In this document: positions 8,274-15,687 of the stretch, one piece after another
Layout: every line of letters starts with the position of its first letter
Position numbering within the stretch: the first letter of the stretch is position 1
Assembly (NCBI RefSeq): GCF_042648445.1
Contig: NZ_JBHRYB010000014.1
Location: forward strand, 124,001 to 188,000
Direction: 5' to 3'
DNA: 64,000 bases
DNA from: Bacterioplanoides pacificum
GTDB lineage: Bacteria; Pseudomonadota; Gammaproteobacteria; Pseudomonadales; Oceanobacteraceae
The notes under the pieces: generated by a model
What the model was told of the DNA's origin: nothing
Database searches by the model: none
What the model saw: only the letters and a program-made list of their open reading frames with translations
Made by a program: the position numbers and the translations under genes

Positions 8274-9869
8274 ATGGTGACTCAAAATTCTGCCTATATA
8301 GAAACCTGGGATGTGGAAAACAACCAGTTCTGGGAGCAACAAGGTAAACGTATTGCCAGTCGTAACTTATGGATTTCTATTCCGAGTTTACTGGTTGGTT
8401 TTGCCGTCTGGCTGATGTGGGGAATGATCACGACTCAGATGAAAAACCTGGGATTTTCTTTTTCCACCGAGCAGCTTTTTTCACTGGTAGCCATTGCCGG
8501 CTTATCCGGAGCCACACTGAGGATTCCGGCGTCATTTATGATCCGCATTGCCGGTGGCCGTAATACCGTTTTTCTGACCACCGCGTTATTAATGATTCCG
8601 GCACTGGGAACCGGACTGGCGCTGATGGATCCGGCCACACCTTACTGGATGTTCCAGTTAATGGCTTTATTGTCAGGAATCGGTGGCGGCAACTTCGCTT
8701 GTTCGATGAGTAATATCAGCACCTTTTTCCCAAAAAATCAGCAAGGTTATGGCCTGGGAATGAATGCCGGGTTAGGGAACTTTGGTGTAACCACCATGCA
8801 GATTCTGATTCCGCTGGTGATGACCGTTGGTTTGTTTGGCCCGCTGGCGGGTGATTCCATGACCTTACAATCCGCCAGCGGTACGCTGGTCGGGCGCATT
8901 GATGCCGGTGCTGAAACCTGGATTCAGAATGCCGGTTTTATCTGGCTGCTGATGTTAATCCCGCTGGCATTCGCTGGCTGGTTTGGCATGCATAACATTA
9001 ACCTGGTTACCCCGGAACCGGGTCATCCGCTGGCGGCGTTCGGAAAAATCATCGGCCTGTATGCCATCGCGTTATGCACCGCGGCGCTGGGAGCTTACAT
9101 GATGGGGATTATCGGCATGTGGCTGGCGTTGCCTTTTACCATCGTGCTGACACTGGCGCTGTTACGTATGATTCCTGGCAGTATTCAGCCCAATATCAAA
9201 AATCAGTTCCGGATTTTTTCCAATAAACACACCTGGTCGATGACGGTGCTTTATATTCTGACGTTTGGTTCGTTTATCGGCTTCTCGGCAGCGTTACCGT
9301 TATCCATCAGTGTTATTTTCGGAAAAATGTCGCTGCTTAACGACAGCGGCGACATTATCCGGGTGGTCAATCCGGATGCTCCCAGTGCATTAACCTGGGC
9401 CTGGATTGGTCCGTTTGTCGGCGCTCTTATCCGCCCGGTGGGTGGCTGGATTTCCGATAAAGTCGGCGGTTCGATTGTGACCCAGATTATTTCTGCCGTG
9501 ATGGTGGTTGCTTCTGTGGCAACCGGTTATGTGATGATGGAAGCCTATAACTCGGCCACGCCAAACGATTATTTCCTGGTATTTATGGTGCTGTTTATTG
9601 TGCTGTTTGCCGCCAGTGGCATCGGTAATGGTTCTACCTTCCGCAGCATCGGCGTTATTTTTGACCAGCAAATGAAAGGGCCGGTACTGGGGTGGACCTC
9701 TGCTGTTGCCGCTTATGGTGCTTTTATTGCTCCTAAGGTGATGGGCGCGGAAATCAAAGCCGGCACTCCGGAAATGGCGATGTATGGGTTTGCTGTATTT
9801 TACGCCGTTTGTCTGGTTATTAACTGGTGGTTTTATCTGCGTAAGCACTCAGAAATTTACAATCCATAA
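8274..9869 (+). CDS. narK: NarK-type nitrate/nitrite transporter (major facilitator) with extra membrane segment
   Basis: This inner-membrane carrier exchanges nitrate and nitrite. The N-terminal block (RIASRNLWISIP) and the signature GLGNFGVTTMQ match E. coli NarK. The two substrate-binding arginines are recognisable as Arg83 (LRIPASF) and Arg387 (GALIRPVGGWISD). At 531 residues it is about 70 longer than E. coli NarK. The excess is a hydrophobic stretch at about residues 258-301, enough for two extra helices between the two six-helix halves. The start ATG follows GGGGATC. It begins a likely operon narK-usp-narK-nnrS. Confidence 0.93.
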   Translation: MVTQNSAYIETWDVENNQFWEQQGKRIASRNLWISIPSLLVGFAVWLMWGMITTQMKNLGFSFSTEQLFSLVAIAGLSGATLRIPASFMIRIAGGRNTVFLTTALLMIPALGTGLALMDPATPYWMFQLMALLSGIGGGNFACSMSNISTFFPKNQQGYGLGMNAGLGNFGVTTMQILIPLVMTVGLFGPLAGDSMTLQSASGTLVGRIDAGAETWIQNAGFIWLLMLIPLAFAGWFGMHNINLVTPEPGHPLAAFGKIIGLYAIALCTAALGAYMMGIIGMWLALPFTIVLTLALLRMIPGSIQPNIKNQFRIFSNKHTWSMTVLYILTFGSFIGFSAALPLSISVIFGKMSLLNDSGDIIRVVNPDAPSALTWAWIGPFVGALIRPVGGWISDKVGGSIVTQIISAVMVVASVATGYVMMEAYNSATPNDYFLVFMVLFIVLFAASGIGNGSTFRSIGVIFDQQMKGPVLGWTSAVAAYGAFIAPKVMGAEIKAGTPEMAMYGFAVFYAVCLVINWWFYLRKHSEIYNP

Positions 9870-9896
9870 CTGATCGTCTGGATACGGAGTTATCGT

Positions 9897-10355
9897 ATGA
9901 AAATTATGATTGCTTATGACGGTTCACGTAATGCCCGGCTTGCTCTGGCACGAACCATCACTATGTTCCGGCCATTACAGCCGCGGTTATTGCTGGTCGC
10001 AGTGGCCGAGAATCCGCGTGATATCACAGAGAATAACGAAGCTCTGTTTAACGACGAGCTTGCTGAACTGAAAACCTGTCTGGCGGAAGCCAGCCAGGTT
10101 TGCCAGGACGAAAATATCGCGGCCGAAACGCTGTTGCTGGATGGTGATGCCCGCAAGATGTTGCTGGCAGCCACTGAAAAGCTGCGTCCGGATTTGCTGG
10201 TCATTGCCCGTCACAGTCATGAACCGGATGGCGGCTTTATTGCCCGCTCGCTGACCTATTTTGTTGACGAACTCGATTATATGACCTTCGGCAGTGTCAG
10301 CTCTTTTTTAACCCGGCGTGCTGAATGTCCGTTATTAATTCTGCCCAGTTTGTAG
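9897..10355 (+). CDS. Universal stress protein family (UspA)
   Basis: This 152-residue single-domain Usp protein has the conserved N-terminal strand KIMIAYDGSRNARLAL. An ATP-site-like C-terminal segment, TFGSVSSFLTRRAECPLLILP, carries a G-x-x-x-x-F/ST element. It sits between two nitrate transporter genes, with 27 and 21 base gaps. Usp genes are often co-expressed with anaerobic respiration genes in pseudomonads. Its exact role is not known, and no membrane segment or fusion is present. Confidence 0.88.
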   Translation: MKIMIAYDGSRNARLALARTITMFRPLQPRLLLVAVAENPRDITENNEALFNDELAELKTCLAEASQVCQDENIAAETLLLDGDARKMLLAATEKLRPDLLVIARHSHEPDGGFIARSLTYFVDELDYMTFGSVSSFLTRRAECPLLILPSL

Positions 10356-10376
10356 AGATATCGACAGGAGATCGTT

Positions 10377-11858
10377 ATGCAGGTTGCAGACGTATTTAAG
10401 TTTAAAAATCCTGAAATAAAAGCACTACACCTGACGTGGATTGCGTTTTTTATCACATTTTATGTCTGGTTTAATATGGCGCCACTGGCCAGCAGTATGC
10501 TGAAAAGTGTGGACTGGCTGACGGAGGAAGATCTGAAACTGTTTGCCATCTGTAATGTGGCGCTGACGATTCCGGCTCGTATTATCGTCGGTATGGCACT
10601 CGACCGTTTTGGTCCGCGGCGGGTTTTTTCGTTGTTATTAATTCTGATGTCGGTGCCGGCACTGATGTTTGCTTTTGGTGAAACCCGCACACAGCTGTTA
10701 ATCAGCCGCCTGGTGTTAAGTTCTATCGGAGCCAGTTTCGTTATTGGTATCCATATGACGGCGATGTGGTTTAAACCCAAAGACATAGGTTTTGCCGAAG
10801 GTTTTTATGCCGGCTGGGGAAACTTTGGTTCGGCCGCTGCCGCGATGACGTTACCCACGATTGCTATCAATATGTACGGCGGCGACGACGGCTGGCGCTG
10901 GGCGATTGCACAAAGTGCGGTGGTGATGGCTGCGTATGGGGTGTATTACTGGTTTGCGATCAGCGATGGCCCGGCGGGTACAGTGCACCGGAAACCACGT
11001 AAGGCATCGGCACTGGAAGTCAGCAGCTGGGCCGATATGGTAAAACTGATTCTGTGGACCATTCCGTTAGTGGGCATTCTGGCGGTGCTGGTATGGCGTA
11101 TTCAGCAGCTGGGCTATCTTGATGATCAGGGCGCCTGGCTGGCCTACGGGGTGATTCTGGTGGTGGTGGTGTATCAGATCATTCAGATTCTCAGGGTGAA
11201 TGTTCCCATTCTGAAGAAAGGGGTGCCGGAGGATGATAAATATCCGTTCAGCAGTGTGGCGGCATTAAACAGTACTTATTTTGCCAATTTTGGTGCAGAG
11301 TTGGCGGTGGTTTCCATGTTACCGATGTTTTTTGAAAGCACCTGGGATTTATCGGCCACCGCGGCCGGTCTGATTGCGGCCTCGTTTGCCTTCGTGAATT
11401 TGGTGGCCCGGCCGATGGGTGGGCTGGTGTCTGACCGGTTGGGTAATCGTCGCTTTGTGATGCTCAGTTATATGCTGGGGATTGCTATTGGTTTTGCGTT
11501 AATGGGGCTGCTGAATTCCTCCTGGCCGCTGGTCGTGGCGGTGGCTATAACGGTGTTTACCTCGTTTTTTGTGCAGGGCGCTGAAGGGGCAACCTTTGGT
11601 ATTATTCCCTCGATTAAACGCCGCCTGACCGGACAGATTTCCGGTATGGCGGGGGCTTACGGCAACGTCGGCGCGGTATTTTATCTCACCATTTATACCT
11701 TCGTGGACGCCAATCAGTTCTTCTTTATCATTGCGACCGGGGGCTTTATCAGCTGGGTGGTGTGCCTGTTATGGCTGAAAGAACCGGAGTCGGCATTTTC
11801 GGATGACTATTATGTGTCATCGGTTGATCGCCAGATCGAACAGGAACTGAATGCCTGA
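10377..11858 (+). CDS. narK: Second nitrate/nitrite transporter (NarK1/NasA-like major facilitator)
   Basis: The 493-residue membrane protein has about 12 helices. It is of the NarK1-like (nitrate/proton symporter) branch: the N-terminus ALHLTWIAFFITFYVWFNMAPL, the motif DRFGPRR in loop 2-3, GWGNFGSAAAAM as the nitrate signature, and GMAGAYGNVGAVF in the second half. The family pairs this type with an antiporter-like NarK, as here, so one protein starts nitrate uptake and the other exchanges nitrite. A central loop carries an extra hydrophobic pair at about residues 225-270. A ribosome site (GACAGGAGAT) precedes the ATG. Confidence 0.93.
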   Translation: MQVADVFKFKNPEIKALHLTWIAFFITFYVWFNMAPLASSMLKSVDWLTEEDLKLFAICNVALTIPARIIVGMALDRFGPRRVFSLLLILMSVPALMFAFGETRTQLLISRLVLSSIGASFVIGIHMTAMWFKPKDIGFAEGFYAGWGNFGSAAAAMTLPTIAINMYGGDDGWRWAIAQSAVVMAAYGVYYWFAISDGPAGTVHRKPRKASALEVSSWADMVKLILWTIPLVGILAVLVWRIQQLGYLDDQGAWLAYGVILVVVVYQIIQILRVNVPILKKGVPEDDKYPFSSVAALNSTYFANFGAELAVVSMLPMFFESTWDLSATAAGLIAASFAFVNLVARPMGGLVSDRLGNRRFVMLSYMLGIAIGFALMGLLNSSWPLVVAVAITVFTSFFVQGAEGATFGIIPSIKRRLTGQISGMAGAYGNVGAVFYLTIYTFVDANQFFFIIATGGFISWVVCLLWLKEPESAFSDDYYVSSVDRQIEQELNA

Positions 11859-11906
11859 GCAGCAAACCAGCCGATACCGGTGTTATCTGTGGAAGTGTGA
11901 GCGGTT

Positions 11907-13094
11907 ATGAATCATGTACTGAAAGCAAACCATCCGTTGTGGGGGCAGGCGTTCCGGCCACTGTTTTTATTGGCAGCCGGCTTCAGCAGCCTGGCGATGT
12001 TGTTATGGGGCGCCAGTCTGCAGGGCCTGCCGTTAATGAGCGCAACTCAATCGCTATTCTGGCATAGCCACGAAATGTTGTTTGGTTTCGCCATGGCGGT
12101 GGTGGCAGGATTTTTATTAACCGCAGTCCAGAACTGGACTGGCCAGCGTGCCACTCACGGCGCAGCGCTGCTGTGGCTGACATTACTGTGGCTGGCCGCC
12201 CGGCTGATGATGCTGGCGGGCGATGTATTTCCCTGGTGGCTGACGGCCGCGGTTGACCTGGCGTTTGTGCCATTGGTGGCCTGGCTGTTCGGGCGCATGT
12301 TGTGGCGTGTTAAGCAACGGCGCAATTATGTTTTTGTGGCACTGTTATTACTGGTCACGGCCAGTAATGCCCTGATGCATTGGGGCGCGGCTGACAACAA
12401 TCCGGCGCTGCTGCAATGGGGCAGTTATAACGTCAGCTGGTTGCTGGTGCTGATGATTACCCTGATTGGTGGCCGGGTGATGCCGATGTTTACCGCTAAT
12501 GGCAGTATGACAGCGAAAGTTGAGCCATTGCCCTGGCTGGAAAAACTGGTGCTGTTCAGCAGCGCGCTGTTGTTGCTGTTGTTTGTCAGTCGTTTATACC
12601 AACAGCTGAATGACACTGTGCTGGCGGCGTTATTACTGCTGGCTGCGGTTGCCCAGGGCTGGCGGGTTGCGCGCTGGCGTATTCAGGTGACCCGTCGTAT
12701 TCCGCTGTTGTGGTCGCTGCATCTGTCCTATTGGTTTATACCACTGGGATTGCTGCTGCTGGCGTTACATTATCTGGGGCTGGCGGTGTCTTTCAGTACG
12801 GCTTTACATGCCCTTATCGCCGGTGCCGTGGGCGGTATGATCCTGGCGATGATTGCCCGGGTTTCGCTGGGCCATTCTGGGCGTCCGCTGCAACCCCGGC
12901 CGCTGATGTCACTGGCCTTTGTCGCACTGTTATTGGCCGCGCTGTTACGCTCGCTGCTGATCATCCTCTGGCCTGCCGGGGTAATGTTTACCCTGGCGTT
13001 GTCCGCCGCTTTATGGTGTCTGGCCTTTCTGTTGTTTGTTGTGTGTTATGCCGCGTTGTTACTGAGCCCTCGTCCGGATGGCAAAGCGGGCTGA
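11907..13094 (+). CDS. nnrS: NnrS family haem-copper membrane protein
   Basis: The 395-residue polytopic protein has around 12 hydrophobic helices. NnrS hallmarks are visible: FRPLFLLAAG near the start, FWHSHEMLFGFAMAVVAGFLLTA with histidines expected to bind haem or copper, GGRVMPMFTANG in the middle, and MIARVSLGHSGR near the C-terminus. NnrS proteins protect against NO-derived stress, in particular iron-dinitrosyl complexes, and are co-regulated with denitrification. It is last in the narK operon and is followed by a strong terminator. Confidence 0.95.
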   Translation: MNHVLKANHPLWGQAFRPLFLLAAGFSSLAMLLWGASLQGLPLMSATQSLFWHSHEMLFGFAMAVVAGFLLTAVQNWTGQRATHGAALLWLTLLWLAARLMMLAGDVFPWWLTAAVDLAFVPLVAWLFGRMLWRVKQRRNYVFVALLLLVTASNALMHWGAADNNPALLQWGSYNVSWLLVLMITLIGGRVMPMFTANGSMTAKVEPLPWLEKLVLFSSALLLLLFVSRLYQQLNDTVLAALLLLAAVAQGWRVARWRIQVTRRIPLLWSLHLSYWFIPLGLLLLALHYLGLAVSFSTALHALIAGAVGGMILAMIARVSLGHSGRPLQPRPLMSLAFVALLLAALLRSLLIILWPAGVMFTLALSAALWCLAFLLFVVCYAALLLSPRPDGKAG

Positions 13095-13116
13095 ACTCTC
13101 TGCTTCTTTGCGCTTT

Positions 13117-13142
13117 AAGGCCGGTGATTACCGGCCTTTTTT
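13117..13142 (+). terminator. Rho-independent terminator after nnrS
   Basis: A 9-bp perfect stem (AAGGCCGGT / ACCGGCCTT) with loop GATT ends in a T-run. It closes the narK-usp-narK-nnrS unit 23 bases after the stop codon. Confidence 0.95.
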
Positions 13143-13190
13143 GTGGCTGTAAAACCTGCCGTTGTCTGAACGAGTGATCATTATTGCCAT

Positions 13191-13206
13191 TACCCCTGAA
13201 GGAGTA
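13191..13206. promoter_or_regulatory. NarL/NarP 7-2-7 site upstream of nrdG
   Basis: TACCCCTGAAGGAGTA is two inverted heptamers with a two-base spacer. Both heptamers fit the consensus TACYYMT / AKRRGTA with no mismatch. It stands 14 bases upstream of a perfect FNR palindrome, the arrangement of a promoter controlled by both oxygen and nitrate. narL itself is encoded at 20676. Confidence 0.78.
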
Positions 13207-13220
13207 GTGCTGGCTAAAAA

Positions 13221-13234
13221 TTGATTTATATCAA
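13221..13234. promoter_or_regulatory. Perfect FNR box upstream of nrdG
   Basis: TTGATTTATATCAA is an exact TTGAT-N4-ATCAA palindrome. It is centred about 84 bases before the chosen nrdG start. If it activates at -41.5, transcription starts near 13269, leaving a leader of about 43 bases. It is the best FNR match in the window. Confidence 0.88.
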
Positions 13235-13311
13235 TTTATTTGAATGGTCTATCGCTAATCTCCACATCATGTTGTGTTTCTTTTGATTGGTTGGCACTAG
13301 ATATGGGGTTT

Positions 13312-13758
13312 ATGAATTTCTCACAGGAACAGGTTGTGTTCCAGGAAGTGCCGGGAGAAGTCTCTCTGGCCTACACCATCAGTGGTTGCCCGTTGCGCTG
13401 TGCCGGTTGTCATAGTGCCGCGACCTGGCCTCCGACCGCCGGCCAGCGCCTGACGGAAAGTTATCTGTGTCAGCGGCTGGATGATTATCACGGTCTGATC
13501 AGTTGTGTGTTGTTTCTCGGTGGCGAGTGGCAGCCGGATGTGTTGCTGGGGTTGTTACGCCGGGTCGCGGAGCGGGGTATTAAGCGTTGTTTGTACACTG
13601 GCCTGGATGACGTGCCGGATACGCTGAAACAGCAGCTGACATACCTGAAAACCGGCCCCTGGATCGCCCAGCTGGGTGGCCTGGAATCGCCGACAACCAA
13701 TCAGCGTTTTATCGATTTACGCAGCCAGCGCTGCCTGAATGAAAAATTTCATCAATAA
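13312..13758 (+). CDS. nrdG: Anaerobic ribonucleotide reductase activating protein NrdG
   Basis: This radical-SAM activase installs the glycyl radical on NrdD. The cluster motif CPLRCAGC (CxxxCxxC) follows TISG near residue 30, in the short NrdG form (148 residues). The start chosen is the ATG of MNFSQEQ, which has a GGGG just upstream. An ATG three codons earlier is possible, and an in-frame TTG at 13240 would sit almost on the FNR box and is rejected. GEWQ and the C-terminal GGLESPTTNQRF match pseudomonad-type NrdG. It is followed after 27 bases by nrdD. Confidence 0.93.
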   Translation: MNFSQEQVVFQEVPGEVSLAYTISGCPLRCAGCHSAATWPPTAGQRLTESYLCQRLDDYHGLISCVLFLGGEWQPDVLLGLLRRVAERGIKRCLYTGLDDVPDTLKQQLTYLKTGPWIAQLGGLESPTTNQRFIDLRSQRCLNEKFHQ

Positions 13759-13785
13759 CAGAGAATGACCGTAAGGAGAATTAAT

Positions 13786-15591
13786 ATGCTGAAGCTGAGC
13801 TCGGATCATATTCATCAGAAGCTGGACTTTATCCACCATTATCTGGCAGCTCATAATGCCGCCGATGGTTCGCGGATGGATGCCAACGCCAATGTGACGG
13901 AAAAAAATATTGCCACGCTGGAAGCCGAAATGATGAAAGACTATTTCGTGCAGATTAACCGGGCTCAGGTTTCAGCAAAAATTGCTGATTTATTCGGGGA
14001 TGAACTGGCACAGGAATATATCCGCCAGATCGAGAATCATGAAATTTATGTACACGATGAAACCAGTCTGAAACCCTATTGTGTCTCCGTTACTATGTAT
14101 CCCTTCCTGCTGGATGGGCTGACCAGGCTGGGGGGCGAATCACTGGCACCGAAACACATCGAATCGTTTTGTGGTGCGTTTGTGAATTTTGTATTTGCTG
14201 TCAGCAGTCAGTTTGCCGGTGCCGTGGCGACGGTCGAATTTTTAACCTATTTCGACTATTTTGCCCGCAAAGATTATGGTGACGATTATCTCACCACGCA
14301 CCGGGATCAGATTGCTAACCATCTTCAGCATGTGGTTTATGCTATTAATCAGCCGGCGGCAGCGCGTGGTTATCAGAGTGTGTTCTGGAATTTATCGATC
14401 TACGACAAATACTATTTCGACAGTATGTTTGGTGATTTCGTGTTTCCGGATTACAGCAAACCCTGCTGGCAGACTCTGGCAAAACTGCAGGAGTTTTTCC
14501 TTGATTGGTTTAACGCTGAGCGCAGCAAAAGTATTCTGACGTTTCCGGTGGTCACCGTCGCCATGCTGACTGAAGACGGGCAATGCAAAGATCAGGCGTT
14601 TGCCCGTGCTATGGCTGCCCAGCTGAATCGTGGCAGTTCCTTTTTTATCTATCAGTCGGACAGCGCCGACAGTCTGGCATCCTGTTGCCGGTTACGCAGT
14701 GAAATCAGTGATAATACTTTTTCTTACTCACTGGGTGCCGGTGGCGTGGCAACCGGATCGGTGAATGTTATTACCCTGAATATGAACCGGCTGATCCAGG
14801 ACGGCCGCGATCTGGCGACAGAAGTCGCTAAGGTGCAGCGTTATCAGGTAGCCTATCGGCAGCTGATGGATGAATATCTGCAGGCCGGTATGCTGACGGT
14901 CTATAACGCTGGTTTTATTTCTCTGGATAAACAATTTCTTACCATTGGTATTAATGGCATGGTGGAAGCGGCGGAATCTTTGGGAATTCCGGTCGGCAAT
15001 AACCGGCAGTATAAAGAATTCGTAAGGGATAATCTGAAAGTGATTTATGAGGCGAATAAAGCCGCCAAGCTTGAATATGGTTATATGTTTAATACCGAAT
15101 TTGTTCCGGCAGAAAACCTTGGTGTTAAGAATGCCCGATGGGATAAAAAAGATGGTTATCAGGTTTCCAGGGAGTGTTATAACTCATATTTCTACCGGGT
15201 TGAGGATGACGACACCAATGTACTGGATAAATTCCAGTTACATGGCCAGGAGTTACTTGATTACCTTGATGGTGGTTCGGCGTTACACCTGAATCTGGAG
15301 GAAAAACTGACCACGGAGGGTTATCTGGCGCTGCTGAATATTGCGGCAGGCACCGGCTGTAATTATTTTTGTATCAACGTAAAAATCACCATTTGTAATC
15401 ACTGTGAAGCCATAGATAAACGTACGCTGGAACAGTGTGACCGTTGTGGCTCGCCGGATATTGATTACGCCACCCGGGTGATTGGGTATCTTAAACGGAC
15501 CTCGGCCTTCAGCGCTGGGCGGCGTAAAGAACATGCTTTGCGGCATTACCATCGTCAGCCCCGGCCACTGCCACTGAGTGCCGCCAGCTGA
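13786..15591 (+). CDS. nrdD: Anaerobic (class III) ribonucleoside-triphosphate reductase NrdD
   Basis: NrdD makes dNTPs from NTPs without oxygen, using a glycyl radical. The 601-residue protein has the C-terminal four-cysteine zinc site (CNHC then CDRC) and the radical loop RVIGYL, with the radical glycine near residue 567. It is shorter than E. coli NrdD (712). The N-terminus goes straight into the catalytic domain, with no evident ATP-cone, so dATP regulation through a cone seems to be absent. The chosen start has AAGGAG eight bases upstream; an ATG seven codons earlier has no such site. It depends on NrdG, encoded just upstream. Confidence 0.95.
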   Translation: MLKLSSDHIHQKLDFIHHYLAAHNAADGSRMDANANVTEKNIATLEAEMMKDYFVQINRAQVSAKIADLFGDELAQEYIRQIENHEIYVHDETSLKPYCVSVTMYPFLLDGLTRLGGESLAPKHIESFCGAFVNFVFAVSSQFAGAVATVEFLTYFDYFARKDYGDDYLTTHRDQIANHLQHVVYAINQPAAARGYQSVFWNLSIYDKYYFDSMFGDFVFPDYSKPCWQTLAKLQEFFLDWFNAERSKSILTFPVVTVAMLTEDGQCKDQAFARAMAAQLNRGSSFFIYQSDSADSLASCCRLRSEISDNTFSYSLGAGGVATGSVNVITLNMNRLIQDGRDLATEVAKVQRYQVAYRQLMDEYLQAGMLTVYNAGFISLDKQFLTIGINGMVEAAESLGIPVGNNRQYKEFVRDNLKVIYEANKAAKLEYGYMFNTEFVPAENLGVKNARWDKKDGYQVSRECYNSYFYRVEDDDTNVLDKFQLHGQELLDYLDGGSALHLNLEEKLTTEGYLALLNIAAGTGCNYFCINVKITICNHCEAIDKRTLEQCDRCGSPDIDYATRVIGYLKRTSAFSAGRRKEHALRHYHRQPRPLPLSAAS

Positions 15592-15687
15592 TCTGAGTCA
15601 TGGTTATGGCCGATCTATTACCACCGGGGTATGGCTCGGCCAGGCAAAAACGCGTTTGATCAGAATTCAGCTCGTGGTGGATCGATT

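Noticed and set aside
13240..13311. Longer nrdG start at TTG 13240
   Set aside because: It starts six bases after the FNR palindrome with no ribosome site; the start at 13312 fits the family.
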